The translations under genes and the position numbers were made by a program. The notes below the pieces were generated by a model. It did no database searches. It worked only from the letters and a program-made list of their open reading frames with translations, and was not told the origin of the DNA. Positions 26,273-34,606 of a stretch of 64,000 bases of DNA are shown here, one piece after another (within the stretch, counting starts at the first letter, position 1; each line of letters starts with the position of its first letter). The stretch is from NCBI GenBank assembly GCA_021825925.1, contig JAKAFP010000002.1, forward strand, positions 454,747 through 518,746. The letters are read 5' to 3'. This DNA comes from Chloroflexota bacterium. GTDB taxonomy: Bacteria; Chloroflexota; Anaerolineae; Anaerolineales; Anaerolineaceae.

Positions 26273-26285
26273 CTCTCTCGTTGTT

Positions 26286-26358
26286 GCCTCCATCGTCTAG
26301 GGGACCAGGACGCGACCCTTTCAAGGTCAAAACCGGAGTTCGAATCTCCGTGGAGGCA
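26286..26358 (+). tRNA. tRNA-Glu (UUC anticodon)
   Basis: A 73-base cloverleaf. The acceptor stem GCCTCCA pairs with TGGAGGC, the D-arm is TCTAGGGGACCAGGA, the anticodon stem GACC/GGTC has the loop CTTTCAA with anticodon TTC, and the T-arm is CCGGAGTTCGAATCTCCGG-like (GGAG/CTCC). The discriminator base is A, and the CCA end is not encoded. The 3' end starts the first unit of an 87-bp tandem repeat. Confidence 0.95.
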
Positions 26359-26760
26359 CTCGAATGAAAAACCACCGCATGGTGGTTTTTTTCTTTAACC
26401 ATCCTCCGTGCCCCCAAAGGGGGCTTTCCCTTCGGTCGGGAGGCACTCGAATGAAAAACCACCGCATGGTGGTTTTTTTCTTTAACCATCCTCCGTGCCC
26501 CCAAAGGGGGCTTTCCCTTCGGTCGAGAGGCACTCAGATGAAAAACCACCGCATGGTGGTTTTTTTCTTTAACCATCCTCCGTGCCCCCAAAGGGGGCTT
26601 TCCCTTCGGTCGGGAGGCACTCGAATGAAAAACCACCGCATGGTGGTTTTTTTCTTTAACCATCCTCCGTGCCCCCAAAGGGGGCTTTCACTTCGGTCGA
26701 GAGGCACTCGGATGATAAGCCACCAAATGGTGGTTTTTTTGTTTAACTCGTTATGTGCCA
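26352..26760. repeat. 87-bp tandem repeat starting in the tRNA-Glu 3' end, each unit with a terminator
   Basis: Four full units start at 26352, 26439, 26526 and 26613, with a diverged fifth from 26700. Each begins with GGAGGCACTC (in unit 1 the last seven bases of the tRNA plus CTC or ACTC) and contains a hairpin AAACCACC-GCAT-GGTGGTTT followed by a T-run. Each also has a CCCCC-AAA-GGGGG hairpin. Unit 87 is a multiple of three, so long open frames appear on both strands; they have no start signals and are artefacts. The stretch 26359-26876 holds no other gene. Confidence 0.93.
26367..26392 (+). terminator. First of five tandem tRNA terminators
   Basis: AAACCACC-GCAT-GGTGGTTT followed by TTTTC, nine bases after the tRNA end. 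Near-identical hairpins recur every 87 bases, up to the diverged one near 26718. Confidence 0.85.
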
Positions 26761-26876
26761 CCGATGGGGGTAAACACGAAGCACAGAAAATAGTCCTCAA
26801 GTATGTTGAAATTTAATGGAATTTTATTAAAATAGAAATAAGTTAGAGCGATCAGGGAAAAAGGAGTTGAGCCCTT

Positions 26877-27164
26877 ATGACCACAACTTCGGATATCATC
26901 ACAAATGAATCACAGCTTCTCAATAAATCTGTCTCGTTTATTACATTCAGCCTATGTGTTGCCCTGGGATTTCTGCTGCCCATCGTAACCATTCCATGGA
27001 TGTTCTTTTTGGCGTACCTTGGGCTTGATTATCGTAAAGAGTTGAAGGGTACATTCCATTGGTGGCTGGATCAGGCCTTTATGGTGGCTGCAATCGTTCT
27101 GGGGGTAGCCATTGCGGTGGTGCTTGTGTTTGTTCTTCCGTGGACGTCAAAGCCGTTGATTTGA
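26877..27164 (+). CDS. Small membrane protein, 95 residues
   Basis: An unrecognised protein with two strong hydrophobic segments, about residues 19-48 (ITFSLCVALGFLLPIVTIPW) and 67-90 (AAIVLGVAIAVVLVFVLPW), linked by a charged loop LDYRKELKGTFH. The ATG follows AAAGGAG. It stands alone between the tRNA repeat and rsmI, and an inverted repeat (27174-27198) follows its stop. Confidence 0.75.
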   Translation: MTTTSDIITNESQLLNKSVSFITFSLCVALGFLLPIVTIPWMFFLAYLGLDYRKELKGTFHWWLDQAFMVAAIVLGVAIAVVLVFVLPWTSKPLI

Positions 27165-27173
27165 AATTATAAT

Positions 27174-27198
27174 GGTGGGTTCAGAAACCGAACCCACC
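27174..27198. terminator. Hairpin between the small membrane protein and rsmI
   Basis: GGTGGGTTC / GAACCCACC with a seven-base loop, between convergent genes. It has no clear T-run on the plus strand, so termination is likely but weak. Confidence 0.5.
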
Positions 27199-27211
27199 CT
27201 ACCATTGTATA

Positions 27212-27886
27212 TTAATTCCCGACGACCATGATGAATTCACCCTTGCGGGGACCGATCTGTTTGCGCACGGTTTCGGCCTCGCCGCGGTAGATGGTTTCTG
27301 TGGGCAGGGTCATATCGTAGCCCACGGTTACCCAGATGCCCTTGCCAAAGACTTTGATCACGTCATCGAGCAGGGCGCCAAGACGGTAGGGGGTATCCAT
27401 GAGCACCACGGGGATGCGCAGGGTGCGGTAGCGGGTCAGTTCGTTACGGCGTTTTTCGGGTTCACGCGAAAGAAAGCCGGCGAAGACAAAGCGTCCCATT
27501 TTGAAGTCGAGTACGGAGAGCGCCGCCATCAGCGAGGATGCACCCGGGATGGGTGAGACGGTCACACCTGAACTGGATGCCAGCTGGATCAAATAGGAAC
27601 CGGGATCGGAAAACACGGGGGTGCCGCAATCCGAGATCATGGCCAGACTTTCGCCGTTGAGCAGCCGCACCAAAAGGTTCGCAGCGGCTTCCTCTTCGTT
27701 GTGCTCGTTGAGCAGGGCAAGTTCCTTGCCTTCGATGCCCAGTTTTTTCAACAGGGTGCTGCCGGGTTTGGCTTCTTCGCAGACCACGGCATTCACACTT
27801 TTTAAGATCTCAATGGCGCGCAGGGTGATATCCCCGTCGTTGCCGATGGGTGTCGCCACCACATAAAGTATTCCAAAGGTTTTCAT
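27212..27886 (-). CDS. rsmI: 16S rRNA 2'-O-ribose methyltransferase RsmI-like (tetrapyrrole methylase fold)
   Basis: A 224-residue SAM-dependent methylase of the RsmI group, which methylates C1402 of 16S rRNA. The N-terminal motif VVATPIGNDGDITLRA and the SAM-site motif ISDCGTPVFSDPG are present. It is shorter than E. coli RsmI (286), lacking the C-terminal extension. The ATG at 27886 follows AAAGGAACGCTC; an upstream ATG has no ribosome site. Confidence 0.85.
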   Translation of the reverse strand: MKTFGILYVVATPIGNDGDITLRAIEILKSVNAVVCEEAKPGSTLLKKLGIEGKELALLNEHNEEEAAANLLVRLLNGESLAMISDCGTPVFSDPGSYLIQLASSSGVTVSPIPGASSLMAALSVLDFKMGRFVFAGFLSREPEKRRNELTRYRTLRIPVVLMDTPYRLGALLDDVIKVFGKGIWVTVGYDMTLPTETIYRGEAETVRKQIGPRKGEFIMVVGN

Positions 27887-27933
27887 GAGCGTTCCTTTCA
27901 AATCCAGGTTCAATTTTACTTGATTAAGGGCAG

Positions 27934-28074
27934 AGAATAGAGAATCGTAATTTGTGAATCGTAATTTGTGAACCGAGAACCGAGAACCGAGAACCGAGAA
28001 CCGAGAACCGAGAACCGAGAACCAAGAATTGTAATTCGTGAATCGTAAATAGTGAACCGTGATTAGTGATTAGT
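27934..28074. repeat. 7-bp repeat block, (GAACCGA)x7 plus degenerate flanks
   Basis: Seven perfect GAACCGA copies (27970-28018) are flanked on both sides by heptamers such as GAATCGT, AATTTGT, GAACCGT and GATTAGT in the same phase. Confidence 0.95.
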
Positions 28075-28139
28075 CCAACGCCACCCTTCGAAATAATGTT
28101 AGGCCATGCTATGATTAACCCACTTTCAAAAAAGGTGGA

Positions 28140-29681
28140 ATGATGAAACTTTCAAAGCTAACCAAGGTATCGTTCTTACTGGCCGGCATGTTCTTTCTTG
28201 ATAAGGTGCTGGCTTTCGTTCGACAGATATTGATCGCACGCCAATTCGGGCTTTCTGCTGAATTGGACGCCTTCAATGTGGCCAACAACATTCCTGACCT
28301 GTTGTTCGCGCTGATCTCGGGTGGCGCACTGGCGATCGCCTTCATCCCTGTGCTGTCGCAGGTGCTCACCCGTGATGGACAAGGGTCCGCGTGGAAGCTC
28401 TTCAGCCGCATTGCCAACCTTGCTTTTCTGGTCACGGCCGGGCTGGCCTTGATCGTGGCTATCTTTGCTGGCAGCATGGTACGAGCTGAAATCGGCATCG
28501 CTCCCGGTTTTACTTCTGTGCAGCAGGACCTGGTGATCAGGTTGATGCGCATGAATCTGATCGCCACCCTGATCTTTTCGATCAGCGGATTGGTCATGGC
28601 CGGTCTGCAAGCCAACCAGCACTTTTTACTGCCCGCGCTTGCTCCCATCTTTTACAACATCGGCCAGATCATCGGCGTGACCATCCTCTCTCCAGAAAAG
28701 GGTTACACCCTCGGGCCTGTCACCCTGCCAGCCTTCGGTTTGGGAGTGCAAGGCCTGGTTTATGGCGTGATCATCGGCGCTTTGCTGCACCTGGCCATCC
28801 AGATCCCTGGCTTGGTGAAATACAACTTCAAATGGATCCCCAGCCTGGACCTCAAAAATGAGGATGTGCGCAAGGTCATCCGCCTGATGGGGCCGCGTCT
28901 GGTGACCATGTTCATGATCCAACTCATCTTCATCGTCCGCGACAACCTGGCGTCACGGTTGGCTGCTGGTGCAGTGACCTCACTGACCTACGGCTGGATG
29001 ATCCAACAGGTGCCGGAAACACTGATCGGCACGGCCATCGGCACCGCCCTGCTGCCCACCCTCTCGGAACATTTTTCCACAGATCAAAAGGCGGCCTTTT
29101 CTGAAACCATACAGAAAGCCCTCAAAGTGCTGATGGCGCTGACACTGCCAATCGCCGCCGTGTTGGCCATCGGTTTGAAACCCCTGCTTGGCCTCGCGTT
29201 TGACTTCGGCGTAGACGGCACTAGACTGCTCAGCTGGGTGACCGCTGGGTTTTTACTGGGTCTGCTCGGTCATTCACTAAAAGAAGTTGGTGCACGATCA
29301 TTCTACGCCCGACAGAACGCGATCATTCCTTTGATCACGGCAGGCGTTAATCTTTCGCTATACGCATTGATCGGGTCACTGCTCTACAAACCCCTGGGTG
29401 CAGCAGGCATCGCCCTGACCGATTCGCTGGTTTTCTCGCTGGAGGCAGTCTTGCTGCTCGTGCTGCTCAATCGCAAGATGGTGCCAGCCATCAAACTGGA
29501 TTCCACCTGGGTACGCGCCCTGCTGGCTGCTGCCACCGCCGGCCTGGTCACCTGGGGAAGCCTGACCTTTCTTTCGCCGAGAGTGCATCCGTTGATCGCA
29601 GGAGTCGTTCCGATGGTGCTTGGGTTTGCTGCATCGCTACCCTGGGTCAAACGTGAACTCGCTTTGCTGCTTAAACTTTAA
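28140..29681 (+). CDS. murJ: Lipid II flippase MurJ (MviN family)
   Basis: A 513-residue inner-membrane protein with about 14 transmembrane helices. It is the MATE-like flippase that moves lipid II across the membrane for peptidoglycan synthesis. Motifs include KVLAFVRQILIARQFG at the N-terminus and NNIPDLLFALISGGALA. Two ATGs (28140, 28143) follow AAGGTGG; either could be used. It precedes a membrane-anchored repeat protein by 45 bases. Confidence 0.9.
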   Translation: MMKLSKLTKVSFLLAGMFFLDKVLAFVRQILIARQFGLSAELDAFNVANNIPDLLFALISGGALAIAFIPVLSQVLTRDGQGSAWKLFSRIANLAFLVTAGLALIVAIFAGSMVRAEIGIAPGFTSVQQDLVIRLMRMNLIATLIFSISGLVMAGLQANQHFLLPALAPIFYNIGQIIGVTILSPEKGYTLGPVTLPAFGLGVQGLVYGVIIGALLHLAIQIPGLVKYNFKWIPSLDLKNEDVRKVIRLMGPRLVTMFMIQLIFIVRDNLASRLAAGAVTSLTYGWMIQQVPETLIGTAIGTALLPTLSEHFSTDQKAAFSETIQKALKVLMALTLPIAAVLAIGLKPLLGLAFDFGVDGTRLLSWVTAGFLLGLLGHSLKEVGARSFYARQNAIIPLITAGVNLSLYALIGSLLYKPLGAAGIALTDSLVFSLEAVLLLVLLNRKMVPAIKLDSTWVRALLAAATAGLVTWGSLTFLSPRVHPLIAGVVPMVLGFAASLPWVKRELALLLKL

Positions 29682-29713
29682 CAAATCTCAAATCTGAAGA
29701 CATTCAATTACGG

Positions 29714-29719
29714 TATAAT
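29714..29719 (+). promoter_or_regulatory. -10 element giving a leaderless start
   Basis: TATAAT ends seven bases before the ATG at 29727, which puts the transcript start at 29726-29727. There is no Shine-Dalgarno sequence. No good -35 element was found. Confidence 0.5.
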
Positions 29720-29726
29720 TGTCGCC

Positions 29727-30971
29727 ATGACCAAAAAGAACCTCACTGAAAATCAAAATGCTGAAATCGAATCCGTGCCAGGAGCAACCAAACCGGTTAA
29801 AACTGGCAGGAAAATATTTAAGGACAGCCAGGCGCCTGCAAACCAGGAAGTCGAAAATTCTGACGCCACCGTCCCCGTCATAGCCAAGGCTAATAAATCA
29901 GTCATCACCCCATCAGAAAGCGAAATCGAATCCCTTTTCGCGTCGGATGAACCCGTGCAGCCGGAAACCGAGATCAAACCGGTCAAGATCCGCCGTGCAA
30001 AATGGGTCTGGCTGGGGATTCTGATCCTGCTGGTCATTACGGCTGTTGGTGCCGGCATCGGCTACACCACCGCCATTCAAGCCAGAAAAGCCGCCGAAAC
30101 CAACCAAAGACTTGAATTAGCCACCACGAGTTTCGTTAAAGCTGAACGGGATATTGCCAATGGCGACCTTCAAATGGCCAGTCAACGTCTGCAATATATC
30201 ATGACCATCTATCCCGATTATCCCGGCCTGGAAGATAAACTTAAAGAAGTCTTGACCGCGATCGCCCTGGCGAACCCGGATGCCAGCGCTGCAACACAGC
30301 CCACACCGGACGCCGCCTTTACCCCTGTTGCCACCAAAGACACTTCTGAAGTCAGTGTCTTGCTGCCCCAAGCCCAAAACCAATACAACTCCAATGACTG
30401 GAAGGGTTTGCTGGATACCATAAACAAGATTCGCGATATTGACCCGAGTTATGAAGCGCTGACAGTTGACGGGCTGTACTTTTATGCCCTGCGCAACAAC
30501 GGCATCGCCAAGATCAATGGCGGACACCTGGAAGTCGGCCTTTATTACTTGGCCATGGCAGCCAGCATCGCTCCACTGGACCAGGATGCCTTGTCACTGG
30601 CCAGCCTCGCCAGAATGTATCTGGATGCAGAATCTTATTTCGGGATTGATTATTACAAATCCACGGAATTACTGGCTGAAGTTGCCAAACAAGTGCCCAA
30701 CATGGTGGATGTATCGGGTGTATCCGCAAAACAACGTTATGTTGAATCCATGACCGGCATCGGGGATCTGTTGATGAAGAATCTGGAGTACTGTAATGCC
30801 GTCCCCCAATACGACGCGGCAAAGAACATCCTATCTTCGGATGACCTGCTGGCAAAACTTCAGCAAGCCCAGGATTACTGTGCCAATCCTCCCGTCATCC
30901 CCACACCCACCCTGGACCCGAATGCACCGGCCCCAACCGCAACACCTGATTCATATAATCCGACAGGATAA
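29727..30971 (+). CDS. Membrane-anchored repeat-containing protein
   Basis: A 414-residue protein of unknown function. Residues 1-88 form a charged, low-complexity cytosolic tail. Residues about 92-113 are a single membrane helix (WVWLGILILLVITAVGAGI), and the rest is probably outside. The outer part contains helical TPR-like repeats (AERDIANGDLQMASQRLQYI and NNGIAKINGGHLEVGLYYLA) and ends in a Pro/Thr-rich tail typical of wall-exposed proteins. No Shine-Dalgarno site is present, and TATAAT sits where it would make a leaderless mRNA. Neighbour murJ hints at a cell-envelope role. Confidence 0.8.
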   Translation: MTKKNLTENQNAEIESVPGATKPVKTGRKIFKDSQAPANQEVENSDATVPVIAKANKSVITPSESEIESLFASDEPVQPETEIKPVKIRRAKWVWLGILILLVITAVGAGIGYTTAIQARKAAETNQRLELATTSFVKAERDIANGDLQMASQRLQYIMTIYPDYPGLEDKLKEVLTAIALANPDASAATQPTPDAAFTPVATKDTSEVSVLLPQAQNQYNSNDWKGLLDTINKIRDIDPSYEALTVDGLYFYALRNNGIAKINGGHLEVGLYYLAMAASIAPLDQDALSLASLARMYLDAESYFGIDYYKSTELLAEVAKQVPNMVDVSGVSAKQRYVESMTGIGDLLMKNLEYCNAVPQYDAAKNILSSDDLLAKLQQAQDYCANPPVIPTPTLDPNAPAPTATPDSYNPTG

Positions 30972-30992
30972 TTACAAATATTAATAAATAGC

Positions 30993-31027
30993 AAATCCCC
31001 GCGGATTCAACTCCACGGGGATTTTTT
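30993..31027 (+). terminator. Terminator between the repeat protein and rimO
   Basis: AAATCCCCG/CGGGGATTT with inner GGA/TCC, followed by TTTT on the plus strand. It separates convergent genes. Confidence 0.85.
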
Positions 31028-31084
31028 ATAAACCTCAAAATCACAAAATAGATCTCTGATTCTTATGGGTAGATTATTTTTCCG

Positions 31085-32416
31085 TTAATCCGCCAAGCTG
31101 CCTGTCAGGTCGTGGGTCATGGCGCCGTTGATCAACACTGGAACCAGGCTGCCCACCTCGATCTCATTTTCAACGATCACCAGACCGTCAATTTCAGGTG
31201 CATCTCTAAATGAGCGGCCAACAGAAATCCCATCGCCCTGCCCTTCGATCAGCACGGTCAGGTGTTTACCAATCCAAGCTTGGTTGCGCATCAAAGAGAT
31301 GCTTTCCTGCAGGTTCATCAATTCCTGCATCCGCGCCTGCTTGACAGCTTCAGGTACCGTGTCGCCAAGGGGTTCACTGCTGGTACCCGGTTCAAATGAA
31401 AATGGAAAAGCACCCACATGATCAAACTGGATCTCACGCATGAAATCCAAAAGGGAGTTGAATTCAGCATCCGTTTCACCGGGATATCCCACGATGAAGG
31501 TGGTGCGAATGGCCAGATCTGGAATGGCTTTGCGCATCTTTTCAATGGTGCGCCGAACCCAATCCATATCGGCGGGACGTTTCATACGCCTGAGCACATC
31601 AGGATGGGCGTGCTGCAAAGGGATGTCAAAATACGGCAGTATCTGTTTGGAATTGGACATCAAATTGATCAGGCGGTCGGTCACATAACCCGGATAGGAA
31701 TAGAGGATTCTCAACCAGGGGATGTGCGGAATCTTGGGCAGTAAAGCTTCAAGCAAAGTCGCCAGCCCATCCTTCAAGCCAAGGTCCACACCGTAATCAG
31801 TGGTATCCTGGGCGATCAGGATCAATTCCTTCACGCCGGAATCTTGCAAGATAACGGCGTCCTCAATGATGGTTTCCATCGGACGGCTGACGGTTGTGCC
31901 TTTGATCAAGGGGATGGAACAGAAAGCGCAGGGTCGGCGGCAGCCATCCGCGATCTTGAGGTAAGCACTGGCGCCCTGAACGGCAGCACGCACCACTCCC
32001 TTTTCATCCCTGCCGACGGTAGCCGGCTCAGGAAGATGATACTGGGGAGCACCCGCAGAGGATTCCTTGAGATGCTTGACGAGTTCGAGGATATCCATCC
32101 AACGGCGGGTACTAATGAAACCATCAATGCCAGGGACAGAGTTGACTAAAAGCTCACGATAGCGTTCAGTCAAACAACCTGCAGCCACCAGCAATTGGCC
32201 GGTTTTCTTTTTCCCTGCCAGGTCCTGCAATACTTCAATGGATTCCTGCCGGGCAGATTGGATAAATCCACAGGTGTTAACAATCAATAATTCAGCATTG
32301 TTGGGTTTTTCAACAGCTTGATATCCATCTTCCTCAAGCAACACCGCCATGGAATCTGAATCCACGGTGTTTTTGGCACAGCCCAAGGATGCTAAGTAGA
32401 AAGTATTCTTTTTCAT
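31085..32416 (-). CDS. rimO: Ribosomal protein S12 methylthiotransferase
   Basis: A radical-SAM enzyme that adds a methylthio group to Asp88 of S12. It is 443 residues long. The N-terminal cluster cysteines are in SLGCAKNTVDSD, VNTCGF and AAGCLTER. The radical-SAM triad is CRRPCAFC (C-x3-C-x2-C). A TRAM-type RNA-binding domain occupies the C-terminus. Its ATG overlaps the stop of the RodZ-like gene by four bases (ATGA), so it is translationally coupled. Confidence 0.95.
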   Translation of the reverse strand: MKKNTFYLASLGCAKNTVDSDSMAVLLEEDGYQAVEKPNNAELLIVNTCGFIQSARQESIEVLQDLAGKKKTGQLLVAAGCLTERYRELLVNSVPGIDGFISTRRWMDILELVKHLKESSAGAPQYHLPEPATVGRDEKGVVRAAVQGASAYLKIADGCRRPCAFCSIPLIKGTTVSRPMETIIEDAVILQDSGVKELILIAQDTTDYGVDLGLKDGLATLLEALLPKIPHIPWLRILYSYPGYVTDRLINLMSNSKQILPYFDIPLQHAHPDVLRRMKRPADMDWVRRTIEKMRKAIPDLAIRTTFIVGYPGETDAEFNSLLDFMREIQFDHVGAFPFSFEPGTSSEPLGDTVPEAVKQARMQELMNLQESISLMRNQAWIGKHLTVLIEGQGDGISVGRSFRDAPEIDGLVIVENEIEVGSLVPVLINGAMTHDLTGSLAD

Positions 32417-33837
32417 GGCCGGTAAGGAGTAACTGTAGGGGTTGGCGGGGTCGGAGTTATGGTTGGCGTCTCCGTTGGCGGTTGTGTTTGCGTGGGCAAC
32501 ATGGTTGAGGTTGGTTGTGCCGTGACCTGGGGGGTTGCCGTGGCCATGCCTGCGCCGGTAAAGTCCATATTCATCACCTGACCACTGCCACCGAGAACGC
32601 CAAGGTCCTGTTGGTTGTAATAAACCTGAAGAGCAGCAGCATTGCCCGTGGTTAAAGTAATGCGGGTTGAACCAGTATAGGTATAAACATTGCCAGGGAC
32701 AGTTCTACCGACAAAAACTTCCTTGCCATCAGCGATGATCTTCAAGAAGGCTCTTTGGTAAGCCACCACCACAACCTGAATGGGTTTATTATCTAACGCG
32801 GAAATGGTTGCCATTAGGTCCACCGAAGGGGTATTAACTGTTTCGCCGCCTTCAGGTGTGGCAGTCAACTGAGATTCCGGAGTAAATTCTTCGGTCAATG
32901 CAGCCGGGGTATCCGTACCGATCAGGATGGCTGAAATGGAATCGGTGGTGGGCTGAGGTTTAGTCTCAGAAGAACCGATCACCTGCAAAGCTCCCCAGAT
33001 GATCAATATAAACAGCACCGCGAAAACACCACCACCGATCAACAGGTCCGGAGTTAGGTAGCGGCGCCAGCCGGTTATGGGCGCATTGAACTTCTTGATC
33101 TCGGGGCTTTTCTTTTTTGCCAGCTCTTCTTCAGCCTTTTCAATTCGCCGCTGCTGAAGCCCTTCAGCAAAACGCATCTGTAAAGGTTCGGGTTCCAGAT
33201 TCATGAAGGCGGCATAATTGTTAAGCATGCCCCGCCCCTGAACCGTGGAAGGTAGATCATCCACCAGACCATTTTCGAGCGCATATATATACAATTCGCG
33301 GATCTTGATCTGACGTTCGATATCATAACGGGAAAGACCCAACGCTTCACGCTGCTGTTGAAGATCAGCGCCAATGGATTTAAAAATAGCGGTTGAGACT
33401 TTCTCGGGAATGTCTTTTTCAATAACCGGGATTTGAACCGGTTGAGGTTCCTGTCTCCTCTTGCCTGGGAGTACCTTTGATACAAGATCGAGTACGCTCT
33501 TCGGGTTTTCATCAATGACAGGCTGCTGGACCGGGTTGAATGGCAGCGCAACAGAGTCCACCGGGTTTACCGGATTTTCATCCTTTTTGTCAGGCGTTTC
33601 GACTGGGCGGCCGGGTTCCAATATTTCAAGCGGGTTTAGCCCGAGATAAGAAGCATACAATCGGATGAATCCACGCAATTGGGCTTGAGAAGAGATGGCC
33701 CCCATGCGGTCTTCTTCGATGGCTTGAAGGAACTGAATGCGAATATTCGTCTCTAGAGCTGCCTGCTCTAGGGTTAGTTTTTTTTCTTCACGCTTGCTTC
33801 GTAATAATTGGCCGGGCGAAATCGCCATATTTTTCAC
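32413..33837 (-). CDS. RodZ-like membrane protein with two HTH domains
   Basis: A 474-residue protein resembling the cell-shape protein RodZ. It carries a RodZ-type helix-turn-helix at residues about 6-72 (GQLLRSKREEKKLTLEQAAL) and a second similar one at about 165-235 (LQQQREALGLSRYDIERQIK). A basic stretch comes next, then a membrane helix near 283-303 (LIGGGVFAVLFILIIWGAL), then an outer DUF4115-like domain and a Thr/Pro-rich tail. The usual RodZ has only one such N-terminal domain. The start is uncertain: GTG at 33837 or ATG at 33828, both with weak ribosome sites. It overlaps rimO by four bases. Confidence 0.85.
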   Translation of the reverse strand: MKNMAISPGQLLRSKREEKKLTLEQAALETNIRIQFLQAIEEDRMGAISSQAQLRGFIRLYASYLGLNPLEILEPGRPVETPDKKDENPVNPVDSVALPFNPVQQPVIDENPKSVLDLVSKVLPGKRRQEPQPVQIPVIEKDIPEKVSTAIFKSIGADLQQQREALGLSRYDIERQIKIRELYIYALENGLVDDLPSTVQGRGMLNNYAAFMNLEPEPLQMRFAEGLQQRRIEKAEEELAKKKSPEIKKFNAPITGWRRYLTPDLLIGGGVFAVLFILIIWGALQVIGSSETKPQPTTDSISAILIGTDTPAALTEEFTPESQLTATPEGGETVNTPSVDLMATISALDNKPIQVVVVAYQRAFLKIIADGKEVFVGRTVPGNVYTYTGSTRITLTTGNAAALQVYYNQQDLGVLGGSGQVMNMDFTGAGMATATPQVTAQPTSTMLPTQTQPPTETPTITPTPPTPTVTPYRP

Positions 33838-33848
33838 TTTTTACCAAA

Positions 33849-33885
33849 GACCGGTCAGCCAGCCGTGAGGCTGAACTGGCCGGTC
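33849..33885 (-). terminator. rplI terminator
   Basis: A long hairpin, GACCGG/CCGGTC with inner CAG/CTG and CAGCC/GGCTG (loop GTGA), followed on the minus strand by TCTTT. It lies between rplI and the RodZ-like gene. Confidence 0.65.
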
Positions 33886-33910
33886 AAATTGTTCGTTTGG
33901 AACTCAGTAC

Positions 33911-34495
33911 CTATTCAGCAGCGGCTTCAGGTGCTTCTTCTGCAGCGGCTTCTTCGACAACAGGTGCTTCAACAACGGGTGCTTCAACCACAGGTTCTGC
34001 AGCTTTTTCAGCTTTTGCCTTGCCCTTGCCGCCATCCTTGAGGGTGGATTCACCTTCACGGGTTACGACAACTTTGACTTTCGGGTTCAGGTCAATGGTC
34101 AAACGCACGGTGGCATGATGTTCGCCAAGGTTGCGGATGGGTTCTGATTCGATCTGATGACGTTCAATCTTGGTGCCCATTTTTTGATTCAAGGCATCAG
34201 CAACCATCTGGGATGTGATGGAACCGTAAAGCTTACCGGTTTCACCAGCTTTGGTAAAGAAGGAAAGCTCAACACCTTCCAACTGTTCTGCAAGTCCGCT
34301 CATTTCCTGGTTCAAGGCGGCGCGGGTGACTGCAGCTTTGGCACGGATGCGTTCCACAGTGGATAAGGCACCCGGGGTGGCCAAGACAGCCAATCCCTGC
34401 GGGATGAGGAAGTTGCGGCCAAAACCATCAGCGACTTTCTTGACATCGCCGGCATGACCCAGTTTGTAAACATCTTTGATCAATAAGACTTTCAT
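33911..34495 (-). CDS. rplI: 50S ribosomal protein L9 with C-terminal extension
   Basis: Binds 23S rRNA at the base of the L1 stalk. The first 150 residues match L9 (MKVLLIKDVYKLG...GDVKKVADGFGRNFLIPQG). A further 45-residue tail, rich in Ala, Glu, Val and Pro with repeated VVEAP, follows. The ATG at 34495 follows AAAGGGCTTGAAA. It is alone here rather than next to rpsF, ssb and rpsR as in many bacteria. Confidence 0.95.
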   Translation of the reverse strand: MKVLLIKDVYKLGHAGDVKKVADGFGRNFLIPQGLAVLATPGALSTVERIRAKAAVTRAALNQEMSGLAEQLEGVELSFFTKAGETGKLYGSITSQMVADALNQKMGTKIERHQIESEPIRNLGEHHATVRLTIDLNPKVKVVVTREGESTLKDGGKGKAKAEKAAEPVVEAPVVEAPVVEEAAAEEAPEAAAE

Positions 34496-34606
34496 TTTCA
34501 AGCCCTTTCGAAATAGATTCACGCGAAGGGTACAACGCGCGTCAATTGAAGATTTTACCTTATGCAGGGAGATTGGTCAATGAACGAAAACCGGAAAGAA
34601 ATCGCC

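Noticed and set aside
26259..26816. Long open frames on both strands over the 87-bp repeats (up to 150 codons)
   Set aside because: They arise because the repeat unit is a multiple of three. They lack ribosome sites, read through tRNA and terminators, and encode simple repeats.
28115..28648. Minus-strand open frames inside murJ, and similar ones inside uvrA, the mutase and the antiporter
   Set aside because: They overlap strongly supported genes, have no ribosome sites and have biased composition typical of antisense shadows.
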